From: Halorussus lipolyticus
GTDB taxonomy: Archaea > Halobacteriota > Halobacteria > Halobacteriales > Haladaptataceae
DNA length: 64,000 nucleotides
NCBI RefSeq assembly: GCF_029338375.1
Contig: NZ_CP119804.1
Location: forward strand, 1,054,001 to 1,118,000
Reading direction: 5' to 3'
Shown: one piece after another, positions 52,915 through 62,315 of the stretch
Layout of the letters: each line of letters starts with the position of its first letter
How positions within the stretch are numbered: position 1 is the stretch's first letter
Position numbers and translations under genes: made by a program
The notes under the pieces: model-generated
What the model was told of the DNA's origin: nothing
Databases searched by the model: none
What the model saw: only the letters and a program-made list of their open reading frames with translations

Positions 52915-53217
52915 TACACTCGGCCAACGCGCGATTGCCACTTTGTTATCTCCCGTCTGTCACCCCGTAAGGGGAGATTACTCGGATTCGAGCCTCGAAA
53001 CTCGCCATCGAACCCCCGCCGTCGGGTCCTCGCTCGGGACGCTCTCGACCGAGTTCGACGCCACTCGAATCAGCGTCAGGGACCACCTACGAGCCAATCA
53101 GTGCGCGTATAACAAAGGCCCGAACGGCGACACATACTGAGTAACGTTCGCTCCGGCGTCCTCTCCCCGGAGGAACGGCTACAACGCCAGAATAACGCGG
53201 TATAACGCTTGGATACC
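52915..53217. promoter_or_regulatory. Divergent promoter region with two ATAACAAAG elements
   Basis: Minus-strand ATAACAAAG at 52941-52949 (upstream ACAGACGG) serves the DUF1616 gene. Plus-strand ATAACAAAG at 53109-53117 serves the secreted protein at 53265, but 148 nt away. TATAACGC at 53201 is a second possible plus-strand site close to the leader ORF. No gene is seen. Confidence 0.5.
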
Positions 53218-53268
53218 ATGCTCTCGAACGATACGACAGTGGTTTTCGACAGGAGGAACGGACGATGA
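53218..53268 (+). other. Possible 16-residue leader ORF
   Basis: ATG 53218 opens a 16-codon frame (MLSNDTTVVFDRRNGR) ending in ATGA shared with the gene at 53265. AGGAGG at 53251-53256 also gives that gene a good ribosome binding site. Confidence 0.25.
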
Positions 53269-55484
53269 AACGAGCGATTTTGGTCGGCGTACTGACGCTG
53301 TTGGTTGCAGGCGCACCGGTCGTCGGCACGGTCGGGGCGGTGAGCGCGCCCTCCGACGCCGGAAACACGTCCAGTCCGCCAGACCGGTGGGCCAAGACGG
53401 TCGGGGGTAACGACGACGACAAACTAGCGACCGGCGTGAGAGTCGATGACGGCTACCTCGTCGTCGGATGGTCGAAAAGTCTGACCGACGGCGACGCCCA
53501 CGACGGCTACGTCGCCATGCTCGACCGGGCGGGCGAGACCAAGTGGGAGAAATCTTACGGCGGGTCCGGCGAGGACAAAATCTTCGACATCGAGACGGTC
53601 GAAGACGGCTACCTCGTCGTCGGCGTAACGACCGAGGGCGGGACCGAAGACGGGTGGCTGATGAAACTCGGTCCCGAGGGCCAGAAGCAGTGGGAACGGA
53701 CCTACGGTTCGAGCGGTCCCGAGGAGTTCTGGTCGGTCGCTCGGTCGGGCGGCAACATCTACGTCGGCGGGTGGGAGAAGGAAGACGGCCACACCCAAGC
53801 GTGGGCGATGAAGTTGACCGACAAGGGCAAGGCGGTCTGGAGCGAGACCTACAGCACGCTCCGGTCGGGGTCCGACGAGTACGTCAACTCCATCTTCGTG
53901 ACCGGCAACGGCGACCTGCTTTTGACCGGGACCACGCAAGGCTCCTCGACCGACCCCTCCGACGGGTGGGTCCTCCGCGTCGATGGACAGGGGGAAGTCG
54001 AGTGGGACCGGACCTACGGCGGCCACGAGTTCGACAAGGTTCACGACGCGGTGGCGGCCTCCGACGGCGGGTACGTCCTCGCGGGCCGGACCGCCAGCAA
54101 GGGTAACGGCGAACAGGACGGCTGGATGCTCAAAATCGGCGGCGACGGCGAGACGAAGTGGGAACGGACCTACGGCACTCGCAAGGACGACGCCTTCTAC
54201 GGCATCCACAACGACCCCGACGGCGGCTACGTGGTCTCGGGGACCAAGCACGTCCTCGGCGAGGTCGGTGCCGACGGGTGGGTCCTGAAGACCGACTCGA
54301 AGGGCAAGCGCGGGTGGGCCGAGACCTTCGGCGGCGAGTACTGGGACAAGTTCTGGCCGGTCATCGAGGGCCACGGCGGCGGTTACCTCGCAATCGGCGA
54401 ATCGACCAGTTACAGCGAGAGCAGAGACGGGTGGGTCGTCCGTATCGGCGGCCCGGCGGTCTCTGCCATCGAGGACGCCGACGCGAACGAGTCCGGAACC
54501 ACGGTGACGCTCGACGACTCGCCGGTCCGGGCGATTACGCTCTCGGACTCGAACGTCTCGGGCGTGGTGTCGGTGGCCGAGGAGCCGAACGTCTCGGCGC
54601 TCTCGCCGCCGGGCGATGCGCTCTACGCGGTCACGATGGACGGGCCGAGCGCGCTGGCGAACGGTTCCGCGAACGTCGAGTTCACGGTCCAGACCGGCGT
54701 GGTCGAGACCAACCTCTCGGACGTGAAGGTCGCCCAGCAGACCGCCGAGGGGTGGACGATGCTGAAGACGACGGTGGTCTCCGAGGAGAACGGCACGGCG
54801 GTCCTCGCTGTCGAAACCGAGGGCACCGGCACGCTGGTCGTGACCGACGTGCCCGCGCCGAGTGCGAGCATCGACGCCGACGAGTCGGTGCTGGTCGGCG
54901 AGACCATTGAACTCTCCGCGAGCGGTTCGTCGGCCGCCGGAAACGCCACGCTGGCGGGCTACGAGTGGTCGGTCGGCACTGAGAGCTTCAGCGGTCAGAC
55001 CGCGAGCGCCGGGTTCGACAGCGTGGGCAATCGTACGGTCGAGTTGACCGTGACCGACCAGAACGGGCTTCAGGACACCGCGACGGCGACCCTCGTGGTC
55101 AACGACCGGCCCGAGGTCAGCGTCTCGGCACCCGACTCGGCGACGGTCGGCAAGGCAACCAGCCTCTCGGCCGACGTGACCGACGAGGTGGGCGACGTGA
55201 CGGTGACGTGGCGCTTCGCCAGCGGGAAAGTCACGGGCGAGTCGGTCGAACACAGCTTCGGGTCGCCCGGCACGCAGACGGTGACGGTGGTCGTGGAAGA
55301 CGAGTACGGCGCGACCGTGACCAAGGACGTGCAGGTGCAGGTCCAAGCGCAGGGTAGTGACGCGGGGCAGGCGACCGAGACCACGACCGCTGATTCAGGC
55401 GGCGAGGTCCCCGGATTCGGTGTCGGTGCCGCATTGGTCGCGCTCCTCGGGGCAGTGGTGGTCGCGGCGCGCCTCCGCGGATAG
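53265..55484 (+). CDS. Secreted PGF-CTERM surface protein with repeat propeller-like and PKD domains
   Basis: The 739-residue protein has a Sec signal (MKRAILVGVLTLLVAGAPV...). Residues 40-400 hold about seven repeats of the type DGYLVVGxxxS...DGWxxKL...GExxWExxYGG, forming a probable beta-propeller. Residues 400-530 are an unassigned beta domain. A PKD-like domain follows, with GYEWSVGTESFSGQTAS. The end, EVPGFGVGAALVALLGAVVVAARLRG, is a PGF-CTERM signal for archaeosortase A, which trims it and attaches a lipid. Likely a cell-surface protein; ligand unknown. Confidence 0.87.
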   Translation: MKRAILVGVLTLLVAGAPVVGTVGAVSAPSDAGNTSSPPDRWAKTVGGNDDDKLATGVRVDDGYLVVGWSKSLTDGDAHDGYVAMLDRAGETKWEKSYGGSGEDKIFDIETVEDGYLVVGVTTEGGTEDGWLMKLGPEGQKQWERTYGSSGPEEFWSVARSGGNIYVGGWEKEDGHTQAWAMKLTDKGKAVWSETYSTLRSGSDEYVNSIFVTGNGDLLLTGTTQGSSTDPSDGWVLRVDGQGEVEWDRTYGGHEFDKVHDAVAASDGGYVLAGRTASKGNGEQDGWMLKIGGDGETKWERTYGTRKDDAFYGIHNDPDGGYVVSGTKHVLGEVGADGWVLKTDSKGKRGWAETFGGEYWDKFWPVIEGHGGGYLAIGESTSYSESRDGWVVRIGGPAVSAIEDADANESGTTVTLDDSPVRAITLSDSNVSGVVSVAEEPNVSALSPPGDALYAVTMDGPSALANGSANVEFTVQTGVVETNLSDVKVAQQTAEGWTMLKTTVVSEENGTAVLAVETEGTGTLVVTDVPAPSASIDADESVLVGETIELSASGSSAAGNATLAGYEWSVGTESFSGQTASAGFDSVGNRTVELTVTDQNGLQDTATATLVVNDRPEVSVSAPDSATVGKATSLSADVTDEVGDVTVTWRFASGKVTGESVEHSFGSPGTQTVTVVVEDEYGATVTKDVQVQVQAQGSDAGQATETTTADSGGEVPGFGVGAALVALLGAVVVAARLRG

Positions 55485-55696
55485 CCCCGACGTTTCACCC
55501 CGCAGTAACGTTTCGTTTCGCTCGGTTTTATGCCGGTACGATGGGCGTAACCTCCCGTTACGGATGGGACGGAAGTGTATACTAAAGAGGCTACCGCGTC
55601 TAAAACTGAATACGTCAAGCCGAACGACGGTGATTTACCCTGAGTTGGACAATCCCCACAGCCGACCTCGACGAATCGTTCGAAGAGGGAGAAGTC

Positions 55697-55816
55697 ATGT
55701 TCGCTGTCGATGACAGCGACGACGAGCGCACGACTGTCATCGCGGACGTATCGAACGACGAAGCGTATCTGGCGATGCCGTTCGAGGAGTCCCACACCCT
55801 CTCGCAGTGGCGATAA
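55697..55816 (+). CDS. Small haloarchaeal protein (DUF7556-like)
   Basis: ATG 55697 gives 39 residues, MFAVDDSDDERTTVIADVSN..., ending EESHTLSQWR. The pattern MFAVDD...TTVIADVSxDEA(Y/W)LxM...W resembles a small family widespread in Halobacteria. The same frame is open upstream to 55634 and reads DLDESFEEGEV before the Met, which also looks family-like, so the true start could be an earlier non-ATG codon. GGGAG about 8 nt before the ATG could serve as ribosome binding site. Confidence 0.6.
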   Translation: MFAVDDSDDERTTVIADVSNDEAYLAMPFEESHTLSQWR

Positions 55817-56137
55817 CGCACCGGGCGGCCCTCCTTCTCCGCGGCTTTCGGCCCGACACCGAACTTTTGCCTTTTTCGATTGGTGGACAGTCGAGACAGC
55901 GTTTCGCTCCTCGACTTTTCAACTTCGGCGTGTGCTGGCGCGAGGGACGACTGAACGACCGGAAGGAGTGAAGGAGGTTCGAGGCCCGCGCTCGGTGCGC
56001 TTTTCCACCGGGGGCTTCAAGAAAATATCCCAACAGCGGTTCTGCTGTTCACAGATACTTCAAGTCCGACCTCCTCCGCTTACCCCCGAACCCAGAATCA
56101 CAAATTGCTTTGAAACCCGAGCGCAAACCCCGGACCC
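55817..56137. other. Gap without recognised gene
   Basis: No gene is seen. A small hairpin, AACAGC (56032-56037) with GCTGTT (56044-56049), follows a run of A. The TTTTTC tract near 55870 may end the preceding small gene. Confidence 0.4.
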
Positions 56138-56338
56138 ATGAACGTCACACTCACCCTGCTGGCACTCCTGACGGGGTTCGTCACGGGCGCACTGTTCACC
56201 TTCCTCGGCATCCCGATGCCCGCGCCGCCGGAACTCCCCGGCGTGGTCGGCATCGTCGGCGTCTACCTCGGCTACAAGGCGGTCGAATACTACGACGTTG
56301 GCGTGGATATTCTCTCGGTCCTCGGACTGGCCGGGTGA
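56138..56338 (+). CDS. XapX domain membrane protein
   Basis: The 66-residue protein has two transmembrane helices and reads MNVTLTLLALLTGFVTGALF, then PMPAPPELPGVVGIVGVYLGYKAVE, which is the XapX signature. The family is small, found in bacteria and archaea, and associated loosely with xanthosine transport. Its function is unknown. It stands alone and converges on sdhA. Confidence 0.85.
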   Translation: MNVTLTLLALLTGFVTGALFTFLGIPMPAPPELPGVVGIVGVYLGYKAVEYYDVGVDILSVLGLAG

Positions 56339-56529
56339 ACCGCCGGAGAATACTGGAGGCTCCTCGGCGGTTCCGTTCCGGCATAAAGAAATAATTTTGT
56401 TTCCTAAACACCACTTTTCAATTGTAAGGGCCGGTCACGCGGCGGCTCCTCGCCGAGTACCGAACGAGAACCGACTGGAAAACGGTAGTCGAAACGAAAA
56501 AACGGAGAACGCCGGAAAGCGGAGGCCGC
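56339..56529. other. Convergent gene-end gap with AT-rich stretch
   Basis: ATAAAGAAATAATTTTGTTTCC (56384-56405) is an AT-rich stretch like those in other islands. It probably holds the terminators of the converging XapX and sdh transcripts. Confidence 0.35.
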
Positions 56530-58368
56530 TCAGTACGAGCGTTCTTTCGGCTCGTAGGTCTTCGCCTCGCCTTCGAGGATGACCGGCTTGTACCAGAGTT
56601 CCGGGCTTCCGTCGTTCCACGAGAGCATCGTGTGCTTGAGCCACTCGTCGTCCTTGCGCTCCTGATGCTCCTGTCGCCAGTGGGCACCACGGAACTCGTC
56701 GCGGGCCAACGCGCCGAGCGTGATGGCCTCGGCGAGGTCGATGAGGTTCTGGGTCTCGATGGTGTGGATGAGGTCGGTGTTGAACGTGCGCGAGGGGTCG
56801 TTGACGTACACGTCCTGATAGGCCTCGCGGACCTCGCGGATGTCTTCGAGCGCCTGCTTGAGGCCCTCCTCGTTCCGGAAGACGTTGACGTTCTCGGTCA
56901 TCGACTTCTGGAGGTCCTCGCGGAGTTCGGCGTGCTGGATGCCCTCGTCTTTCTCCATTAGCTCCTCGATGCGGGTCCGCTCGCGCTCGACGGTGTGTCG
57001 GACCGTCTCGTCGGGTTCGACCACGGCGGCCCCGCCGTCGGCGGCCACGTCCTCGTCGGTCGTGGTGACGGCACCGGGTTCGACCGGCGTTTCGAGGTCG
57101 GTCTCCTCCTCGATTTCGCTGGTCTTGCCCGTCGTAATCTCGGCCTCGCCGAGGTCCTTGCCCGCGGCGTGGCGACCGGCGCGCGCGCCGAAGACGATGA
57201 GTTCCGGCAGGGCGTTGCCGCCTAAGCGATTCGACCCGTGGACCGAGACGCAGGCACACTCGCCGGCGGCGTAGAGACCGTCGATGAGCGTCTCGCCGTT
57301 CTCGTCGGTCTCGATGCCGCCCATCTCGTAGTGCTGGCCGGGCTTGACCGGCATCGGTTCTTCGAGGCCGTCCACGCCCTCGAAGTCCCGCGCGAGGTGG
57401 AGGATGTTTTCGAGTCGGTCGGTGATGCGTTCCTCGCCGAGGTGGCGCATGTCGAGGTAGACGTACTCGTCCTCGACGCCTCTGCCCGCGTTGACCTCCG
57501 TGAGTTCGGCGCGCGACACCACGTCGCGGGAGGCCAGTTCCCCGGCGTTGTTGGCGTAGCCGTACTCGAACATGAACCGCTCGCCCTCGGAGTTGTAGAG
57601 GATGCCACCCTCACCGCGCACGCCCTCGGAAATCAGGACCCCGGTGGAGGGGAGCGTGGTCGGGTGGAACTGGACGAACTCCATGTCTTCGAGGGGCACG
57701 CCGGCGCGGTAGGCCATCGCGGCACCGTCGCCGGTGTTGGCCACCGCGTTGGTTGTGTGGTCGTACACCTGCCCGGTGCCACCGGTGGCAAGGATGACGC
57801 CGTTACGCGCCTTGAAGCCCTCGACCTTGCCGGTCTTGATGTCGTAGGCGACGACGCCGTGACACTCGCGGTCCGCCGGGTCGTCGTGGTCGGTGACCGC
57901 GAGGTTCGAGACGTACCACTCGTCGTAGACCTGAATCCCGCGCTTGACGACCTGCTCGTACATCGTGTGGAGCATGTGGTGGCCGGTCTCGGCACCGGCG
58001 TAGGTCGTCCGGGCGAAGGATAGGCCGCCGAACGGTCGCTGGGAGACCCGGCCGTCGTCCTCGCGGGAGAACGGCATGCCCCAGTTTTCGAGTTGGATGG
58101 TCTCGCCGGGACTGTCCTGTGCGAGGGTCTCGATTGCGGGGGCGTCGCCGAGGTAGTCCGACCCCTTCATCGTGTCGTAGGCGTGGAGTTCCCAGTCGTC
58201 GCCCTCGCGGAGCGCCGCGTTGATACCGCCTTCGGCCGCGCCGGTGTGGGACCGGACGGGGTGGAGTTTCGTGACGATGGCCACGTCCGCGCCCTCCTCG
58301 TGGGCCGCGATGGCCGCACGGAGTCCGGCACCGCCGCCGCCGATTACCAGAACGTCGTGTTCGTGCAT
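56530..58368 (-). CDS. sdhA: Succinate dehydrogenase flavoprotein subunit
   Basis: The 612-residue protein oxidises succinate to fumarate. VLVIGGGGAGLRAAIAAHEEG binds FAD, VRSHTGAAEGGINAAL includes the His that covalently holds it, and GEGGILYNSEGERFMFEYG and HGSNRLGGNALPELIVFGARAG are family hallmarks. Residues 410-460 hold an acidic Glu/Thr-rich insertion before the C-terminal helical domain. It is the last gene of sdhCDBA, 27 bp after sdhB. Confidence 0.97.
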   Translation of the reverse strand: MHEHDVLVIGGGGAGLRAAIAAHEEGADVAIVTKLHPVRSHTGAAEGGINAALREGDDWELHAYDTMKGSDYLGDAPAIETLAQDSPGETIQLENWGMPFSREDDGRVSQRPFGGLSFARTTYAGAETGHHMLHTMYEQVVKRGIQVYDEWYVSNLAVTDHDDPADRECHGVVAYDIKTGKVEGFKARNGVILATGGTGQVYDHTTNAVANTGDGAAMAYRAGVPLEDMEFVQFHPTTLPSTGVLISEGVRGEGGILYNSEGERFMFEYGYANNAGELASRDVVSRAELTEVNAGRGVEDEYVYLDMRHLGEERITDRLENILHLARDFEGVDGLEEPMPVKPGQHYEMGGIETDENGETLIDGLYAAGECACVSVHGSNRLGGNALPELIVFGARAGRHAAGKDLGEAEITTGKTSEIEEETDLETPVEPGAVTTTDEDVAADGGAAVVEPDETVRHTVERERTRIEELMEKDEGIQHAELREDLQKSMTENVNVFRNEEGLKQALEDIREVREAYQDVYVNDPSRTFNTDLIHTIETQNLIDLAEAITLGALARDEFRGAHWRQEHQERKDDEWLKHTMLSWNDGSPELWYKPVILEGEAKTYEPKERSY

Positions 58369-58395
58369 AGTTTGTGATTCTCTGTTGTAGTTGGT

Positions 58396-59289
58396 CTACC
58401 AGAACTTGAGGTTCTGCTTGACCGCTTCTCGCTTGAGTTCCTGAATGTGTTCGGTCAGCGGGATGTCCTTCGGACAGACGTTGGTACAGGAGAACTGGGT
58501 CTGGCACCGCCAGACGCCGTGTTCTTGGTCCATCACGTTCAGCCGATGCTCCTTCATGTTCTCGCCTTCCCGCTCGTCCATGGCGAACCGGTAGGCCTTG
58601 TTGATGGCCGCCGGACCGAGGTACTGGTTGTCCCCGGCCGCGATGTTACACGACGACATGCAGGCACCGCACCAGATGCACCGCGTGGACATCTTGATTT
58701 TCTCGCGGTTGTCCCGAGTCTGGCGGTACTCTTCGAGGTCACCGCCGGACTCCTCTTCCGGTTGGAAGAAGGGTTCGACCGCGTGCATCTGGTCATAGAA
58801 GTGTTCCATGTCCACCACGAGGTCCTTCACCACGTCCTGATGGGGCAGGGGTTCGACCCGAACCGGGTTGTCGAGGTCCGAAATCTGGGTCTGACAGCCG
58901 AGGCGCTGTCGGCCGTTGATGAACAGCGCGTCGGAGCCACAGACCGCCTGCCGACAGGAGTGACGGAAGGTCAGCGTCGTGTCGAAGTGGTCTCGGGCGT
59001 AGATGAGCGCGTCGAGGACCGTCATCCCCTTCTCGCGGGGGACGTAGAAGTCGTCGAAGCGCGGTTCCATCTTGCCTTCGACCTCCGGGTCGTACCGGAA
59101 CACCTTGAGGAGAACCGCGTCCTCGTCGGGTTCGGCGGGTTGGGCCGCCGCCTGCTCGCGCCGTTGGCGCGTGGCGTCGCGCTCGGCCCGCCGTCGGTCG
59201 CCCGGCGACTCTTGGGGTTCGACCGAGGTTTCGGTCTCTTGGGTCTCGGGGTCGGTCTGTTCTTGCTCTTCGGGTACTTGCGTGCTCAT
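58396..59289 (-). CDS. sdhB: Succinate dehydrogenase iron-sulfur subunit
   Basis: The 297-residue protein passes electrons from SdhA to quinone. SCRQAVCGSDALFINGRQRL is the 2Fe-2S loop, with Asp in place of one Cys as in E. coli. CIWCGACMSSC and CQTQFSCTNVCP bind the 4Fe-4S and 3Fe-4S clusters. The first 55 residues are an acidic Glu/Gln/Arg-rich extension not needed for the fold. It lies 3 bp after sdhD. Confidence 0.97.
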   Translation of the reverse strand: MSTQVPEEQEQTDPETQETETSVEPQESPGDRRRAERDATRQRREQAAAQPAEPDEDAVLLKVFRYDPEVEGKMEPRFDDFYVPREKGMTVLDALIYARDHFDTTLTFRHSCRQAVCGSDALFINGRQRLGCQTQISDLDNPVRVEPLPHQDVVKDLVVDMEHFYDQMHAVEPFFQPEEESGGDLEEYRQTRDNREKIKMSTRCIWCGACMSSCNIAAGDNQYLGPAAINKAYRFAMDEREGENMKEHRLNVMDQEHGVWRCQTQFSCTNVCPKDIPLTEHIQELKREAVKQNLKFW

Positions 59290-59292
59290 GAG

Positions 59293-59658
59293 TTACATCA
59301 CTCCGGACATGACGAGTGCGAGGTAGGTGCCCTGTGCCGCCAGCGCGAGGCCCGCGATGGCGAGGATACCCTTCACGGCGGTCTTCTTGCCGCCGGTCAG
59401 GCCCTGATTCAGCAGGGCGGCGTAGACGCCGTTGACGCCGTGGAAGGTCGCGGTCAGGAGGAACAGCACCATCGTCAGCAGGTAGCCCCACTGCTCCATC
59501 CGGGCGCTGGTCCCGGCGAAGGTGACCTCCGAGGCGTGGTTGACGAAGTGCAGGAGGAAGAAGTGGAACGCCAGCACCACGACGAGGAAGGCCGCCGTTA
59601 TTCGCTGGAGGAACCACGAGAGGCTTCCGCTCTGGAACGACGAGTAGCGCTCGGCCAT
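59293..59658 (-). CDS. sdhD: Succinate dehydrogenase membrane subunit SdhD
   Basis: From ATG 59658 the protein has 121 residues and three helices: LQRITAAFLVVVLAFHFFLLHFV (with His residues for heme), WGYLLTMVLFLLTATFHGVN, and AIAGLALAAQGTYLALV. It anchors the complex and helps form the quinone site. The start lies next to the sdhC stop; a longer frame from 59691 lies within sdhC and is not needed. Confidence 0.9.
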   Translation of the reverse strand: MAERYSSFQSGSLSWFLQRITAAFLVVVLAFHFFLLHFVNHASEVTFAGTSARMEQWGYLLTMVLFLLTATFHGVNGVYAALLNQGLTGGKKTAVKGILAIAGLALAAQGTYLALVMSGVM

Positions 59659-59659
59659 C

Positions 59660-60052
59660 TCAGAACGCCCCCTCCAAGAACGTCGGAACACTTGCCAGTA
59701 CGATGACGCCCGTGACGACCAGCGATGCGTAGAAGCTCTTGTCCTGTTGCTCGAGTCCGAGTCCGAGGTCCACGAACAGCAGACGGACCCCGTTCAGGAT
59801 GTGGAAGACGGCGACTGCCAGCAGACCGACTTCCATGACGCGGACGACGAGCAGGCTTTCAAGCCCCTGAATCGTGTCGGTGTACGCGGTCGCACCGGTC
59901 GTTGCGGTACTCAGCACGGCGATGTGGGTGAACAGGTAGCCGATGAGTACCCACCCGGTGAACTTGTGAAGTATCCAGGCCCACATCCCGGCCGTGAACT
60001 CCCGCCACCGGCCGAAATCTTCGATGAGGCCTCGATTGTACGATTGACTCAT
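59660..60052 (-). CDS. sdhC: Succinate dehydrogenase cytochrome b subunit SdhC
   Basis: From ATG 60052 the protein has 130 residues, [19 protein letters not shown]. Three helices follow: [21 protein letters not shown] with His residues, [21 protein letters not shown], and [16 protein letters not shown]. It is the first gene of the sdhCDBA operon. ATG 60085 is possible but would add 11 residues unlike the family. No ATAACAAAG element is present here, consistent with a housekeeping promoter. Confidence 0.9.
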   Translation of the reverse strand: MSQSYNRGLIEDFGRWREFTAGMWAWILHKFTGWVLIGYLFTHIAVLSTATTGATAYTDTIQGLESLLVVRVMEVGLLAVAVFHILNGVRLLFVDLGLGLEQQDKSFYASLVVTGVIVLASVPTFLEGAF

Positions 60053-60161
60053 ACTTGTCCGTTCGGGGAGTTGGACTGTGGGCAAATAGAAGTTTCTACC
60101 TACTTCCGGACTCGAAGCCGATGGCCGCGTTCGATTTCCGAACAGACATCTCGGCTCGCCG

Positions 60162-60938
60162 TCAGTCGAACCCCTCCGCCGCCCGTTCGTACTCGGCGAA
60201 GGTCGATTCCGCCCAGTCGAGGACCTCCTCGGCGTCGGTTTCGATGAGCGCCCGCGGGATTCCGTCGTCGTCCTCGACGCCGACGTGGACCGTCTCGTCG
60301 TAGAGGCCGAGGAAGTACGGAATCGTCCCGTCGTACACCGAAATATCGACGCGCCCGGTATCGACCATCTCCCTGATTTTCTCGGCGTAGTGGGGCTTGG
60401 CCCGCAACTGCTCGGCCACGTCCGGTTGGACCACGACGTGTTGGCGTTGGTCGTCCTCGACCGCAGACGCTCGCCCGGCCTCCAGTTGATTCAGGCCGAC
60501 CGCGGGCAAAAGCGCCCGAAACGTCTCGGCCTGCGAGGCCACGTCGGCGTGGCGGTTCGCCGGCGCGTAGGGGTCGCTCGGCGTCGAGACGATGACCTCG
60601 GCGTCCGCGAGACACCCGAAATCGAGGGCGAACTCCTCGACCGGAAGCCACTCCAAGGCGGGTCTGAGGCGTTTCATCGTCTCGACGCGCTCCTCGAAGC
60701 GCCGGTACTCCGCGGTCGCGAGTCGGCCGAAGGTGGTCGGGCGATACTCGCCCGCCGAGTGGGTCACGAGGCCCCGCGATTCGAGTTCCCGAATACTTCT
60801 ATCGACTGTCGAGCGCGAGCAATCGAGGTCCTCGACCAGTTCGCGCTTGTCTTTCCCGGACTCTCGGACTGATTCGAGCGCGTCGATACGCTGTTCGAGG
60901 ACGTCCAATAGCGGTTTACGAGCGATATTCGAACACAT
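60162..60938 (-). CDS. HTH transcriptional regulator (DUF1724-like)
   Basis: The 258-residue protein has an N-terminal winged helix: [20 protein letters not shown], then [21 protein letters not shown] as recognition unit, then [16 protein letters not shown]. The C-terminal 170 residues match the effector-like domain found with this HTH in many archaea ([41 protein letters not shown]). Ligand unknown. It stands 109 bp from sdhC and on the same strand, so a regulatory link is possible. Confidence 0.82.
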   Translation of the reverse strand: MCSNIARKPLLDVLEQRIDALESVRESGKDKRELVEDLDCSRSTVDRSIRELESRGLVTHSAGEYRPTTFGRLATAEYRRFEERVETMKRLRPALEWLPVEEFALDFGCLADAEVIVSTPSDPYAPANRHADVASQAETFRALLPAVGLNQLEAGRASAVEDDQRQHVVVQPDVAEQLRAKPHYAEKIREMVDTGRVDISVYDGTIPYFLGLYDETVHVGVEDDDGIPRALIETDAEEVLDWAESTFAEYERAAEGFD

Positions 60939-61115
60939 GTGGCCACCGAGTAGAGAATGTCAATAGGATACAAAATATACGTACTGGAGCCAATCGGGGC
61001 GCTCGTCTCCGGAATTAATCAGTGTACCTCGCTCTGGCATTTCCCGGCGTGGATTTTGTACTATGGCGCAGAGTGAGTAGAGAGTACTGGCTTCTTCGCG
61101 CAAACTCTCGTCTCT

Positions 61116-62192
61116 TTATCGGCTCTCGGGGACCGCCGGGGGTGGCGTCGGCGTCTCGACCGATTCGCTCTGGGCGCGTTCCCGCTTGAGGGCCTTCCGG
61201 GTGTTGGCGGAGAGTTCGACCATGTGACACAGGGGGTTGCCGGGATAGACGACCGGATTCTCCAGCACGCCGACCAGCAGGCCGGTGAAGGGTGCTTCGA
61301 CCGGTTCGCGGTCGGTCTTGAAGGGGTTGGTAATCGTACAGATGGTGTCGCCCTCGTAGACCAGCGACCCGCGCTCGTGGTGCATGTCTACCAGTCCGCC
61401 GGCGTCGGCCCGAATCCACGTCTTCTCCTTATCGTCGTCGATGATGGTGCGCCAGCCGGGCCACTTCACCGCGTCGGTGCGGTGGACGCTGTACTCGGCG
61501 AGGACGCTCGCGACGCCCTCCAGTCCGCGGTCGATGAACTCGCGCTGGAAGCGGTGGGCCTCGCCCATCTCGATGGTGATGGTCGGGATGCCGTAGTCGG
61601 TGGCCTCCCGGCGCAGGGTTCCCGAGGGACCCTCCGAGGAGATAACGACGTTCGACCCGAACGCCTTGGCGAGGCGGGCGACCTCGGGGTTAGCCATGTC
61701 GGCCCGGACGTGGAGCATGTTGGTTCGCCCGCGGGTCGAGGTGTGGAAGTCCAGACCGAGGTCGCAGGGCGCGATGAAGTTCCGGAATATCTGGTGGGCC
61801 ATTCGCTTGGCGCTGGTGGACCCTGCTCGGCCGGGGAACGAGCGATTCAGGTCCCGGTCGTAGATGGGGAGATACCGCTCTTGGGCGAGAAAGCCGGGGA
61901 CGTTCAGGACGGGCATGCAGACCAGCGTGCCACAGAGGTCCTCGTGGTTCCACTCGTGGGCCACCTCGCGGACGACCTCGATGCCGTTGAGTTCGTCGCC
62001 GTGGGCCGCCGCCGAGAGGAACACCTTCGGGCCGGGTTCGGCCCCGTTGACGATGGTGACGGGGATGCGAACCGGGTCGCCCAGATACGTCTCGCTGATA
62101 CCGTAGCGGACGTTCTGGGTCTCGCCCGGCTCGACGATGCCGCCGTTGTAGGTAAACGCCTCCGGGTCCGCGTCCGCATCCGAACCGGTCAT
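61116..62192 (-). CDS. Succinylglutamate desuccinylase/aspartoacylase family hydrolase
   Basis: The 358-residue protein is a zinc carboxypeptidase-fold amidohydrolase. HGDELNGIEVVREVAHEW supplies His and Glu ligands, DFHTSTRGRTNM another His, and IEMGEAHRFQREFIDRG the catalytic Glu. The C-terminal part (from about 265) is the usual beta domain. It would cleave an N-acyl or peptide amide. It is divergent from the RimK-fusion gene with a shared 123-bp promoter. This pairing is repeatedly seen in genomes. Frames extending to 63554 are antisense shadow. Confidence 0.88.
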   Translation of the reverse strand: MTGSDADADPEAFTYNGGIVEPGETQNVRYGISETYLGDPVRIPVTIVNGAEPGPKVFLSAAAHGDELNGIEVVREVAHEWNHEDLCGTLVCMPVLNVPGFLAQERYLPIYDRDLNRSFPGRAGSTSAKRMAHQIFRNFIAPCDLGLDFHTSTRGRTNMLHVRADMANPEVARLAKAFGSNVVISSEGPSGTLRREATDYGIPTITIEMGEAHRFQREFIDRGLEGVASVLAEYSVHRTDAVKWPGWRTIIDDDKEKTWIRADAGGLVDMHHERGSLVYEGDTICTITNPFKTDREPVEAPFTGLLVGVLENPVVYPGNPLCHMVELSANTRKALKRERAQSESVETPTPPPAVPESR

Positions 62193-62277
62193 ACCTCTCA
62201 CTCGGACTCCGGCGTATATAAAGGCGGGGAGACACGACGGGCGAGACCTTACTTTCGTTCTGGCGGAGTTCGATATT

Positions 62278-62290
62278 CCCCTTTTTAAGG
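62278..62290 (+). promoter_or_regulatory. TATA box of the rimK-fusion gene
   Basis: The T-rich tract 62282-62288 is centred about 31 nt before ATG 62316 and lies inside the short palindrome CCCTTTTTAAGGG. It fits leaderless initiation and supports that start. Confidence 0.5.
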
Positions 62291-62315
62291 GATGCCGTAC
62301 AATATTCAGATACCA

